Part shown: positions 25,480 to 33,915 of the stretch, piece by piece
How positions within the stretch are numbered: position 1 is the stretch's first letter
How the letters are laid out: every line of letters starts with the position of its first letter
NCBI GenBank assembly: GCA_014859345.1
Contig: JACUUL010000010.1
Location: 1-45,691 of the forward strand
DNA from: Thermoleophilia bacterium
GTDB lineage: Bacteria; Actinomycetota; Thermoleophilia; BMS3ABIN01
Direction: 5' to 3'
Length of the DNA: 45,691 nt
Notes under the pieces: model-generated
Database searches by the model: none
What the model was told of the DNA's origin: nothing
The model's input: the letters and a program-made list of their open reading frames with translations, nothing else
Made by a program: the position numbers and the translations under genes

Positions 25480-27232
25480 CGATTTGAGAACGCGACGCCG
25501 GGCCTGGCTGATCCTGTCGGGGGCCTGCCTGGCAATATTCCTGACCGCCTTCGAGGTGCGCCGGCCGCTGTTCATGATCGGACCGGTAAGCTTTACGACT
25601 ACCGAGCTGGCGGCGGGTTTCTTCCTTCTGACCGCTGCCGCCTGGGCGATGGTGGACCGGTCCCGGTTCCTTTCCCGGAGATTTCTTGATCTGGCTGTGC
25701 TCCTCTTCGTGCTCAGCAACTTTATCTCGGTGGCGGCCGCCATCGACAAGACGGGAGCGCTCAAGTTCTCCTTCAGGATGACCGCCGCCGGCCTGGTTTA
25801 CTTCGGGATCTCCCGGCTGCCTTCCAGGGCCAGGTCTCACCTGGTTGTGGCCGGGGCGGCAGCCTTGACCCTCCTGGTCGTCACGTTGGTGGGCCTGATG
25901 CAGAACTTTGCCGGCTTTATGGACTGGGAACGATGGCTGTCTCCCTGGCAGGAGGGCATCTTCACTTTCGGAGCCTTTGACAATGTCAGGATCTCGTCCA
26001 CGCTTCCTTATCCCACGTCGCTGGCCATGTTCATCGAGCTGACGCTGCCGCTGCTCATAGCGGCGGGCCTTTGGCTGGTATGCCGGGAACAGACGGCATC
26101 CCGGCGGCGTCTGCTTCAGGCGGCGCTTGCCGCCTCTCTGGCCGCGGCCGTGGCGTTGCTCGTCTACACCTACACCAGAAGCGCCCTGGTGGCCATGCCT
26201 CTGTCGGTGATGACCGCAGGTTTTCTGGCCGTTGTTTACGGGTACGGAAAACGGGTCGCGGCCTTTTTCGCTCTGGCCCCTGTGTTCCTGGTGGCTGTTC
26301 TTGCCCTGTCCATGATCACCGGCAACAAGGCCGCGGCCAGGCTGGGCGTGGCCGACCAGCCCCAGCGCCAAGGGGCGGAATACAGGATCCTCGAATTTCC
26401 GGACGACCTCAAGCCCGGCGAAGAATCCAGCGCCCGAGTAAATATAGTCAACACTTCCGAGGTCGCCTGGACCCCGGATGGCAGCAACCGCGTGCTGGCG
26501 TCTTACCGGTGGTTTCAGGACGGGATGCAGACCAGGGAGATTTCGCTCGACTCTTATCTGCCGCGGGACGTCGGGCCCGGTGAGCAGCTGGACATTGATG
26601 TCGTCTTTCTCGCGCCCCCGGAACCGGGGGAATACATCCTCGTGATCGACCTCCTGCAGGTGGGCGTGGGCTGGTTTTCTTCCAACGGGGTGCCGCCGGC
26701 TTTGGTGCCCCTGGAGATAGACGAGCAGGGAAGCCGCATACTGCCGGGCCCGGCAGAGGAGACCGGTTTTATCGCAATCGGCACGCCTTCCCGAAGCATG
26801 TTGTGGCAGGCGGCCTATCATATGTGGCGGGATTATCCGCTTCTGGGGGTGGGACCGGATCAGTTCCGGGCCCGATACGGCGAATATCTCAGTGAGCTTC
26901 CTCCCGATGTCCGGGTGAGGACGAACAACATCTATCTGGAGGCGCTTTCGAACACCGGCCTGGCAGGCCTGGCGGCGATGCTGTTCTTGCTGGGCTCGGC
27001 GGCTTGGTGCCAGTGGCGGCTGGTGCGGGACCGCGCGCAGGAATACGGAAGGCGCCTGGTATCGCTGGCATTGATGGCCTCGCTGGCAGCCTATGCGCTC
27101 CACGGGATGCTGGACAACTTCCTCTGGCAAAACGGCATCACCTTCATGTTCTTCGCGCAACTGGGGCTGACCTCTTGGCTTTATTTCACCAGGAGTGGAA
27201 GCGGGCGGGAAGAACCCGCGAAAACCGGATAA
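25472..27232 (+). CDS. O-antigen ligase-like protein 1 with Ig-like insert; catalytic His replaced
   Basis: This 586-aa multi-pass protein is the first of three tandem paralogues. It has about ten helices, a TYTRSALVA basic motif, and a C-terminal Wzy_C block with LLGVGPDQFRARYGEYL and NNIYLEALSNTGLAGLA. The WaaL family uses H-[NSQ]-x9-G-x2-[GTY]; here residue 485 is Asn (codon AAC) where paralogues 2 and 3 have His. The spacing is kept. Between about residues 300 and 420 an extracytoplasmic Ig-like domain is inserted (NTSEVAWTPDGSNRVLASYRW and VGWFSSNGVPPA). It should act on polyprenyl-linked glycan at the outer face, but activity is doubtful. Confidence 0.85.
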   Translation: MYNDLRTRRRAWLILSGACLAIFLTAFEVRRPLFMIGPVSFTTTELAAGFFLLTAAAWAMVDRSRFLSRRFLDLAVLLFVLSNFISVAAAIDKTGALKFSFRMTAAGLVYFGISRLPSRARSHLVVAGAAALTLLVVTLVGLMQNFAGFMDWERWLSPWQEGIFTFGAFDNVRISSTLPYPTSLAMFIELTLPLLIAAGLWLVCREQTASRRRLLQAALAASLAAAVALLVYTYTRSALVAMPLSVMTAGFLAVVYGYGKRVAAFFALAPVFLVAVLALSMITGNKAAARLGVADQPQRQGAEYRILEFPDDLKPGEESSARVNIVNTSEVAWTPDGSNRVLASYRWFQDGMQTREISLDSYLPRDVGPGEQLDIDVVFLAPPEPGEYILVIDLLQVGVGWFSSNGVPPALVPLEIDEQGSRILPGPAEETGFIAIGTPSRSMLWQAAYHMWRDYPLLGVGPDQFRARYGEYLSELPPDVRVRTNNIYLEALSNTGLAGLAAMLFLLGSAAWCQWRLVRDRAQEYGRRLVSLALMASLAAYALHGMLDNFLWQNGITFMFFAQLGLTSWLYFTRSGSGREEPAKTG

Positions 27233-27257
27233 ATCTGGGCTGGGCAGGCAAAAAAAA

Positions 27258-28991
27258 ATGGATCGCCGCACGACAATTCTGCTGGCAGCGGCCGCCGGCG
27301 CGGTTTTTATGACGGCCTTCGAGGTTCTCAGGCCGGTGTTCAGCCTGGGCTCCATCGGTTTTACCACGTCCCAGCTGGCCGCGATTCTCTTCATTGCCGC
27401 CTTCGCGCTGTGGGCGGGAAAGAGTCGCGCCGGCCTGCGGGGCCGCGGGGCGCTGGATGCCGCGGTGGTGCTCTTTGTCGCCAGCAACTTCCTGTCCGCG
27501 GCTTTCGCCGCCGACACGCCGGGCGCTCTCAAGTTTTCGCTGCGCATGACCCTGGCCGCGCTGGTGTATTTCGGCATATCGCGCCTGCCCGCCAGGGCTC
27601 CGTCCCACCAGGTAGTCGCGGGTTCGGCGGCCGCGGCGCTGCTGGTTGTGAGCCTGGTTGGCCTCCTGGAATACTTCGTGTCTTTTGCCGACTGGGCGCG
27701 ATTGCTCTCTCCCTGGCAGGAGGACAGCTTCGTGTTCGGCGCCTTTTACAACATCAGGATCTCGTCAACCCTACCGTATCCCACCTCCCTGGCCATGTTC
27801 ATCGAGCTGACGCTGCCGCTGCTGACCGCGTCGGGCCTGTGGCTTATCGCCCTTAAACCGGCTTCTGACACCCGCCGCAGACTGCTGATGGCCGCGCTCG
27901 CCGCCGCCATGGCGGCAGCCGTGGCCGTCCTGATCTTCACATACACAAGAAGCTCCCTGGCGGCCTTGCCTTTGTCGATGATAACCGGGGCCGCCGCCGC
28001 CCTTGTATACGGTTACGGAAAACGGACCGCCGCCTTCTTTTTGCTGGCCGCGGCGCTCATGGTTTCGATTCTGGGCGTCTCCACGATCTTCAGCGACAGG
28101 ACGGCGGCGAGACTGGGTGTGGCCGAGCCCGCCCAGCGCTTCAGCGCGGAATACCAGATCCTTGAATTTCCCGCGGACCTCAGGCCCGGAGAGGAATCCC
28201 GGACGCGATTGAAGATATCGAACACCTCTGATGTCACATGGATTCCCGCAGGCGAGGGGCGCGTGCTTGCTTCGTACCGCTGGTTCGAGAACGGACGTCA
28301 GACGGGGGAAACCTCCGTCGATTCCAGCCTGCCGCGCGACATCCGGCCGGGAGAGGAATTCGAGCTGGAAGTGAGGCTCTTGGCGCCAAGGGAGCCGGGG
28401 TCTTACGTTGTGGCGATTGAACTCCTTCAGGCGGGAGTGGGCTGGTTCTCCGATACCCATGTGCGCCCGGCCATGGTCGCGGTCGAGATAGATTGGGAAG
28501 GAAGCCGCACGCTGCCTCTTTCAGAGGAAGAGACCAGGTTCATATGGTCCGTGGACGAGACGTCGACAGCCCCCCGTGCCGCCCTGTGGCGGGCAGCCGC
28601 GAGGATGTGGGCGGATCATTTCCTCCTGGGAGTTGGGCCGGGCCAGTTTCGCACGGCGCATGCCGAATACCTGTCGGGATACGATCCCGACGAACGGTTG
28701 GAAGCCCACAATATCATCCTGTCGGCGGCGGCCAACACCGGGCTCATCGGAGTCGCAGCCATGCTGTACCTTCTCGCCGGGGCCGCCTGGGCGCAGCTCA
28801 GGATGGTCCGGGACCGGGCGCTGGCGCCGGACCGGCGGCTGCTGGCATTGGGCCTGCTGGCGGCCCTGGTCGCCTATGTCAGCCACGGCATGCTTGATTA
28901 TTTTCTCTGGCAGACCGGCATCGCCCTCATGTTTTTCGCCCAACTGGGGCTGACCTCGTGGCTTTATTATGATAGAAATTCGGGGACATGA
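27258..28991 (+). CDS. O-antigen ligase-like protein 2 with Ig-like insert
   Basis: This 577-aa paralogue shares the layout of the first: helices, TYTRSSLAALPLSMI, an Ig-like insert at about 297-408 (NTSDVTWIPAGEGRVLASYRW, then VGWFSDTHVRPAMV), and a Wzy_C block with LLGVGPGQFRTAHAEYL. The ligase motif is intact with His484 in AHNIILSAAANTGLIG. ATG 27258 is preferred to an in-frame GTG at 27195 that overlaps the previous gene. The C-terminus is short (YYDRNSGT): its last four codons and stop come from the left arm of a palindromic element. The gene follows paralogue 1 by 25 bases. The predicted role is transfer or polymerisation of lipid-linked glycan outside the membrane. Confidence 0.87.
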   Translation: MDRRTTILLAAAAGAVFMTAFEVLRPVFSLGSIGFTTSQLAAILFIAAFALWAGKSRAGLRGRGALDAAVVLFVASNFLSAAFAADTPGALKFSLRMTLAALVYFGISRLPARAPSHQVVAGSAAAALLVVSLVGLLEYFVSFADWARLLSPWQEDSFVFGAFYNIRISSTLPYPTSLAMFIELTLPLLTASGLWLIALKPASDTRRRLLMAALAAAMAAAVAVLIFTYTRSSLAALPLSMITGAAAALVYGYGKRTAAFFLLAAALMVSILGVSTIFSDRTAARLGVAEPAQRFSAEYQILEFPADLRPGEESRTRLKISNTSDVTWIPAGEGRVLASYRWFENGRQTGETSVDSSLPRDIRPGEEFELEVRLLAPREPGSYVVAIELLQAGVGWFSDTHVRPAMVAVEIDWEGSRTLPLSEEETRFIWSVDETSTAPRAALWRAAARMWADHFLLGVGPGQFRTAHAEYLSGYDPDERLEAHNIILSAAANTGLIGVAAMLYLLAGAAWAQLRMVRDRALAPDRRLLALGLLAALVAYVSHGMLDYFLWQTGIALMFFAQLGLTSWLYYDRNSGT

Positions 28992-29063
28992 TCCTCATTT
29001 CCCTGCAATGTTCTTTCTGGCACTCAAACCTTCCTTGGGGAAATGAGGTCATGTCCCCGAATT
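28977..29063. repeat. REP-like palindromic element between ligases 2 and 3
   Basis: The left arm at 28977-29003 and the right arm at 29038-29063 are reverse complements over 26 bases with one extra base in the left arm; the spacer is 34 bases. Each arm contains GGGGACATGA. The TGA stop of ligase 2 (28989-28991) is inside the left arm. Similar AATTCGGGGACA-type palindromes in other bacteria accompany REP-associated transposases; none is in the window. Confidence 0.8.
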
Positions 29064-29085
29064 GCTGTCGACTCGGCAAAGGGAC

Positions 29086-30891
29086 ATGACTAAAAAACCA
29101 GACTGGCTCACAAAACTGGTGCTAGTGGCGGCGGCCGGCGCCACTTTTTTGATGGCTTTCGAGGTGCGCTGGCCGGTTTTCAGCCTGTGGTCGGTCGGTT
29201 ATACCACTTCCCAGCTGGCAGCCATCATCTTCGTGGCCAGCCTCCTGGCCTGGGCCCCCCGGAGTGGCGCCCGCCTTTTTGCCCGCCGGGCCCTGGACGC
29301 GGGCGTGCTGTTCTTCGTGGCCAGCAATTATCTTTCCGCCATTTTCTCAGCGGATGTCCCCGGCGCCCTCAAATTCTCTTTACGCATGACGCTGGCGGCG
29401 CTGGTTTATTTCGGAATATCGCGGTTGCCGGCCAGGAAAGCGTCGCATCTGGCAGTCTCCGGAGCGATGGCCGCAGGGCTGCTGGCCGTGACGCTGGTGG
29501 GATTTCTGGAGAGCCAGGTGGCCTTTGTCCGCTGGACGCACTGGCTCTCCCCCTGGCAGGAAACCATCGTCACTTTCGGCACTTTTTACAACCTGAGAGC
29601 CTCTTCTACCCTGCCCTTCCCCACAGTGCTTTCCATGTACCTGGAGCTGGCGGCGCCGGTGGCGCTGGTTTTGGGACTCTGGCTGCTGGCGCGCAGACAA
29701 GCCGACAGGGGCAGCCGGCTCTGGTTGCACGGGGTCCTGACAGCCGGCCTCAGCCTCGTAATGACCGTACAGGTTTTTACCTATACGCGGAGCGCTCTGG
29801 TGGCGGTCCCCGTGTCCATGCTGGCGGCTGCCTTGCTGGCGGCGGCCTTTGGCTACGGCAGGCGGGTTGCCGGTTATTTCACCCTGGGCGTGGTCCTGCT
29901 GCTCGCCATCATGGCGATGACGACTCTCATCAGCAACAAAATGGCCAGCCGGATAGGGGTCGCCGAACAGACCAGGCATTACGGAGCAGACTACAGCGTC
30001 GTGGAGTTTCCCCGGGAGATGCAGCCCGGCCGGGAATACGCGGCCCGGATCAATGTGGAGAACACGTCGGACGTTTCCTGGAATCACCAGGGAAGCAACC
30101 GCATCACCATGAGTTACCGCTGGACTGAGTATCCGGAAAAGGCGAACTACAGGATCACGCACCTGGTCACCGAACTGCCGCGCGAGGTCGCTCCGGATGA
30201 GACAATCGAGCTGGAAGTCCCCTTCATGACCCCGGATGACCCGGGACGATACGTGCTGGTGATGGAGCTCGTGAAGGGACACGTGGGCTGGTTCTCCGCC
30301 GACGCCAGCGTGCCGCCGGTGGTCGTGCCGCTTGAATTCGACTCCCGGGGCAGCGCGATATTTTCGATGCCGGAGACCGGCGCGGATTACGTCGAGGCCA
30401 AGCCGATCCTGACTTCACCTTCGCGGACTGTTCTCTGGCGGGCGGCGATCAGGATGTGGAAAGAACATCCCCTGGTGGGTGTGGGGCCTGGCCAGTATCG
30501 ACGGGTCTACCACGAGTATGTCTCGGGGATAGAACCCGACGAGCGCCTCGAGGCTCATAACATCTTCCTGCAGGCCATGGCCAGCACCGGAGTCGTGGGG
30601 CTGGCGGCGATGCTCTGGCTGCTGGCGGCCGCCGCCCGCGCTCAGCTGGGAATGATCCGCGATCGCTCACTGGGAAAGGATGTGCGGTTGATCTCCCTGG
30701 GGCTGATGGCGGCCCTGATCGCCTATGTAAGCCACGGCGTCCTCGATTTCTTCCTGTGGCAGACCGGCATCGCCTTCATGTTCTTTGCCCAGCTGGGTCT
30801 GACCTCGTGGCTCTGGGAAAGACGGAAACCTGGGACATCGGCCTCGTTCACCCGGGATCACGACCTGGATGACCGTCTAGACTTGACCTAG
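29086..30891 (+). CDS. O-antigen ligase-like protein 3 with Ig-like insert
   Basis: This 601-aa paralogue has the same architecture: N-terminal helices, FTYTRSALVAVPVSM, an Ig-like insert at about 301-414 (NTSDVSWNHQGSNRITMSYRW, then VGWFSADASVPPVVVP), and a Wzy_C block with LVGVGPGQYRRVYHEYV. The ligase motif is intact: His491 in AHNIFLQAMASTGVVG. Its C-terminal tail is longer and charged (RDHDLDDRLDLT). ATG 29086 follows AAAGGGAC closely; a TTG at 29062 overlaps the palindromic element and is less likely. Its stop TAG (30889-30891) overlaps the stop of the convergent GT4 gene in the palindrome CCTAGG. Confidence 0.87.
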   Translation: MTKKPDWLTKLVLVAAAGATFLMAFEVRWPVFSLWSVGYTTSQLAAIIFVASLLAWAPRSGARLFARRALDAGVLFFVASNYLSAIFSADVPGALKFSLRMTLAALVYFGISRLPARKASHLAVSGAMAAGLLAVTLVGFLESQVAFVRWTHWLSPWQETIVTFGTFYNLRASSTLPFPTVLSMYLELAAPVALVLGLWLLARRQADRGSRLWLHGVLTAGLSLVMTVQVFTYTRSALVAVPVSMLAAALLAAAFGYGRRVAGYFTLGVVLLLAIMAMTTLISNKMASRIGVAEQTRHYGADYSVVEFPREMQPGREYAARINVENTSDVSWNHQGSNRITMSYRWTEYPEKANYRITHLVTELPREVAPDETIELEVPFMTPDDPGRYVLVMELVKGHVGWFSADASVPPVVVPLEFDSRGSAIFSMPETGADYVEAKPILTSPSRTVLWRAAIRMWKEHPLVGVGPGQYRRVYHEYVSGIEPDERLEAHNIFLQAMASTGVVGLAAMLWLLAAAARAQLGMIRDRSLGKDVRLISLGLMAALIAYVSHGVLDFFLWQTGIAFMFFAQLGLTSWLWERRKPGTSASFTRDHDLDDRLDLT

Positions 30892-32009
30892 GCAGCCGCC
30901 TCGCGCAACACCTCAAGAGTGCTTTTCGCCGTCTTCTGCCAGGTAAACTTCGCCGCCCGCTTCTTGCCCCGCTCCATCAGCAGGTTCCTGGTGCCTGAAT
31001 CCGAGGCCACCAGCTCCATCGCGGCCGCCAGTTCCTCCCTGTTGTCCGGGTCGATGAGCACCGCCGCGTTTCCGGCCACTTCGGGCAGCGATGACCGGTT
31101 CGACGTGATGACCGGAGTCGATGCCGCCATCGCCTCCAGGACCGGCAGTCCGAAACCTTCATAAAACGAAGGAAAGACAAGGGCTGTGGCCATCCTGTAG
31201 ACAGCGGGCAGATCGCCTGCCGGGAGGTAGCCGGGTGAGTAGAGAGAGCCGGGCCGCAGGCGGTTCAGGGCGCCGGCCATTCCCGCCTCGGCAAAAATGC
31301 GGTTTCCGGTTCCGGCGATGACCAGCTTGTGGCCGTCTGTGACCTCGTCTGGCAGGAGCCTGTAGGCTTCCAGGACTCCCCTCAGATTCTTCCGGGGCTC
31401 CAGGCTGGACACCGAGAGGAAGAACCTGGCGGGCAGGCCGTGGCGGCGGCGCACTTCCTCCATCTCTTTCCTGGTCACGCGCCGGCGGAAGGCGGGAGAG
31501 ACGCCCAGCGGGATGACGCTGATCTTGCCGGACGGCAGCCCCAGCCGGTTCTCCAGGTCCATGCGCGTGCTTTCGGAATCGGTTATGACCCGGGACGCCT
31601 GCCTGGCTATCAACGGAACGGCGGCGCGGTAGTAGAGCGCGAAGCCCCGGGAAAAGTATTCAGGAAAAAGGAGGAAAGTGAGGTCATGGATGGTAACGAC
31701 GCCTGGAACCGGCGGATAGAGGGGGGCTACGTTGGCCGGGTTAAAGAGCACGTCGATATCCGCTTTTTTCGCCATCTTTCTCAGCACGGTCTGTTCCCAG
31801 ACCAGGCCGCGCCCCGGGCCGCCGGCGGGCAAGGCGCTGGTTGCCAGCGGCAGACCGGATTCATTCCGGCGGCCTTCCCGGCCCGAGAAGACCGTAAACC
31901 GGACTCCGGACTCGAGGTCCAGAAGCGCGCGGGTTACCTCCCGGGCATAGTGCTGGACGCCTGTCAGCTGGCGGAAGATGGAACGGCCGTTGATTCCTAC
32001 ATGCAGCAT
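30888..32009 (-). CDS. GT4 family glycosyltransferase
   Basis: The 373-aa GT-B enzyme is a second GT4 member of the locus. It has the N-terminal GINGRSIFRQLTGVQHYAREV, the VVTIHDLTFLLFPEYFSRG segment, and in the C-terminal half SVSSLEPRKNLRGVLEAY and YEGFGLPVLEAMAAS (the E-x7-E donor site). It resembles mannosyl- or rhamnosyltransferases of capsule clusters, but the sugar cannot be read from sequence. It is the only gene on the minus strand between the ligases and the sugar transferase. TAGAAT lies seven bases before the ATG, so a leaderless mRNA is likely. Its stop codon overlaps that of ligase 3. Confidence 0.9.
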   Translation of the reverse strand: MLHVGINGRSIFRQLTGVQHYAREVTRALLDLESGVRFTVFSGREGRRNESGLPLATSALPAGGPGRGLVWEQTVLRKMAKKADIDVLFNPANVAPLYPPVPGVVTIHDLTFLLFPEYFSRGFALYYRAAVPLIARQASRVITDSESTRMDLENRLGLPSGKISVIPLGVSPAFRRRVTRKEMEEVRRRHGLPARFFLSVSSLEPRKNLRGVLEAYRLLPDEVTDGHKLVIAGTGNRIFAEAGMAGALNRLRPGSLYSPGYLPAGDLPAVYRMATALVFPSFYEGFGLPVLEAMAASTPVITSNRSSLPEVAGNAAVLIDPDNREELAAAMELVASDSGTRNLLMERGKKRAAKFTWQKTAKSTLEVLREAAA

Positions 32010-32016
32010 GGGACTG

Positions 32017-32046
32017 ATTCTAGCACCGCGGACTTTTCTTCGGCAA
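32017..32046 (-). promoter_or_regulatory. Leaderless-type promoter of the minus-strand GT4 gene
   Basis: On the minus strand TTGCCG (32046-32041), an 18-base spacer and TAGAAT (32022-32017) end seven bases before the ATG at 32009. The initiation point would coincide with the start codon. Confidence 0.6.
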
Positions 32047-32257
32047 AAAGGCTACCCGCCGGCGGCTCGTTTCCCTGAGAACTCCCTGAGAACTTTTTAT
32101 TGCCGCAGATCAAATTGCGGGCAATTATGATAATGTCCCTGGTTTTAGGAGCGGGAAACGGGAATGGGCGCCCGGTTTTCAGGCCGGGCTGATGCGCCGG
32201 CGCCCGCTAAACAACGCCGCATCCTCGAGATTCCGGGCAAAAACCGGCAAAAAGGTC

Positions 32258-32280
32258 TAAAATAATTAGGGGTTATTTTA
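32258..32280 (+). promoter_or_regulatory. AT-rich inverted repeat and -10 box before the sugar transferase
   Basis: TAAAATAA (32258-32265) and TTATTTTA (32273-32280) flank TTAGGGG and end one base before the GTG start at 32282. TAAAAT can serve as -10; the palindrome could bind a regulator or hide the start. The rest of the 272-base divergent gap (32010-32281) holds the minus-strand promoter and an AT-rich patch near 32120-32140. Confidence 0.45.
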
Positions 32281-32281
32281 C

Positions 32282-33703
32282 GTGGCGCAAGCAAAACAAT
32301 TCTTTACTTCACACCGGTTTTCCCACCTGTCGCTGATCCTGGGCGACATGATCGCGGTGCTGGTTGGTTACCGGCTGGCTTTCCATTTTTATTTTCAGAT
32401 GGGCGTGTGGTACGTGAGTATCGCTCCCGATACGGAGACGCCCTCCATCAGCTTTTATATGGCGGTGACCTTTGTCATCCTGCCGCTTTACTGGGCCATG
32501 TTCAAGCTCTTCGGTCTCTACCGCTTCCGCCTGAATCTCAGCCTGCTGGAGGTCCTGCCCCATATCGCCTCGGCGGCGACCGTGGCCTCGATGCTGCTGC
32601 TGGCCGCCACCATCGTGGCTTTCCCGCCGGAGCACTATTCGCGAAACGTTCTGGTGCTTTCCTGGATAAGCGTCATCGCGTCGGTGTCTCTGGTGCGTTT
32701 CACTGTTTATCAGCTGCAGAAGTGGGGGCGGCGCCACGGCTGGTATGTGAAGAACACGCTTGTGCTGGGAGCCGGCAAGGTCGGCAGGTCCTGCGCCGGC
32801 AAGATCATGCGCAATCCTGCCCTGGGCCTGAATTTCGTGGGGTTCCTGGACGAGAGCCCGGCGCCGAAGGCCACAGAGGGCTCTTATCAGGTGTTCAATG
32901 ACTACAGCCGTCTGGAGGACATCATCAGTAAATTCAAGATCCAGCACATGGTCATCGCCTTCTCGCAGGACCGTCACGGCCGGATTGTCGAGCTCATGGA
33001 GCGGTGCCGGCCCTATAACGTGGAGTTCACCGTCGTGCCGCGCCTCTATGAGGTTTTCTCCGAGCGCATCGGTGTGGAGCACATCCGGGGGCTGCCGGTG
33101 CTGGGTCTGAAGCGGGGCAGCATCAGCAGGCTGGAAGGGTTAGTCAAGAGGATTATGGACATCGCGATCTCGCTGATGACCCTCATCATACTCTCACCGC
33201 TGCTGCTGCTGACGGCACTTGCCATCAGGCTGGATTCTCCGGGACCGGTTCTGTACCGGCAGACCCGGCTGGGCAAGGGTGAAAAACCTTTCGAGATTTA
33301 CAAGTTCCGCTCCATGCGGCGGGACGCCGAGAAGGGCAAGGCGGGCTGGTCCACCCCGGGTGACGCCCGGCGGACCCGGGTGGGCAGGATCATCAGGCCG
33401 CTGGGCATCGACGAGCTGCCACAGCTGGTCAACGTGCTCAAGGGCGAGATGAGCCTGGTGGGGCCCCGGCCGGAGCGTCCGGAGCACGCGGAGAACTTTC
33501 GGAAAGAGATTCCAACATACGGCAGCCGCCACCGGGTGCGGCCTGGCCTGACCGGCTGGGCCCAGATCAACGGACTCAGGGGCGACACCGATATCGGCGA
33601 GCGGATAGAGCACGACATCTATTACATCGAGAACTGGAATCCCTGGCTGGATATAAAGATCATGCTGAAGACAATCCTTGCCTTCGTGAACAAGGACGCG
33701 TAG
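32282..33703 (+). CDS. Undecaprenyl-phosphate sugar phosphotransferase (WbaP/WcaJ type)
   Basis: This enzyme starts glycan assembly by moving a sugar-1-phosphate from a nucleotide sugar to undecaprenyl phosphate at the inner membrane. The 473-aa protein has four N-terminal helices, a middle nucleotide-binding-like domain (LVLGAGKVGRSCAGKIM), and the C-terminal bac_transf domain from about residue 280. That domain shows KRIMDIAISLMTLIILSP, PVLYRQTRLGKGEKPFEIYK, the FRSMRRDAE catalytic segment, GEMSLVGPRPERPEH and RPGLTGWAQINGLRG. All signature blocks are intact. GTG 32282 is the only sensible start. It is the single initiating transferase in the window. Confidence 0.94.
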   Translation: MAQAKQFFTSHRFSHLSLILGDMIAVLVGYRLAFHFYFQMGVWYVSIAPDTETPSISFYMAVTFVILPLYWAMFKLFGLYRFRLNLSLLEVLPHIASAATVASMLLLAATIVAFPPEHYSRNVLVLSWISVIASVSLVRFTVYQLQKWGRRHGWYVKNTLVLGAGKVGRSCAGKIMRNPALGLNFVGFLDESPAPKATEGSYQVFNDYSRLEDIISKFKIQHMVIAFSQDRHGRIVELMERCRPYNVEFTVVPRLYEVFSERIGVEHIRGLPVLGLKRGSISRLEGLVKRIMDIAISLMTLIILSPLLLLTALAIRLDSPGPVLYRQTRLGKGEKPFEIYKFRSMRRDAEKGKAGWSTPGDARRTRVGRIIRPLGIDELPQLVNVLKGEMSLVGPRPERPEHAENFRKEIPTYGSRHRVRPGLTGWAQINGLRGDTDIGERIEHDIYYIENWNPWLDIKIMLKTILAFVNKDA

Positions 33704-33798
33704 AAAAGCCGGCCATCCCGCGGGCGCTGCAACCCGGGCATCGTGTTTTCTTTCAGGGCTGAGCGAGGGATTTTTGCTGCTTGATCTTGGCCGGGGAA

Positions 33799-33841
33799 AA
33801 GATATATTCCTCGTCGCCCAAGGCTCCTTGGAATGACGGGA
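33799..33841. repeat. Small palindromic intergenic repeat
   Basis: Within the 212-base convergent gap 33704-33915 the minus strand reads GTCATTCCAAGGAGCC then GACGAGGAATAT. The core CCAAGG-CT-CCTTGG is a perfect hairpin and the ends ATTCC/GGAAT pair further out. The 13-base string GTCATTCCAAGGA recurs at 44174-44186. The remaining gap is AT/GA-rich with ill-defined GTTCCTC repeats and no gene. Confidence 0.5.
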
Positions 33842-33915
33842 GAAGAAACTCGCTCGCGATTACGAAAGGGAACGAGGAACAGCGATGAGGAACGTTTTTT
33901 GCCGGTAACCGGTGG

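Noticed and set aside
25418-27577. 719-codon open frame on the minus strand across ligases 1 and 2
   Set aside because: It is antisense to two clear membrane proteins; its product is Arg/Gln/Gly-rich without a domain. Long antisense frames are expected in GC-rich DNA with strong third-position bias.
25472-30891. Assembly duplication as the cause of the ligase triplication
   Set aside because: The three genes differ throughout at DNA and protein level and have different junctions, so they are old paralogues rather than an assembly artefact.
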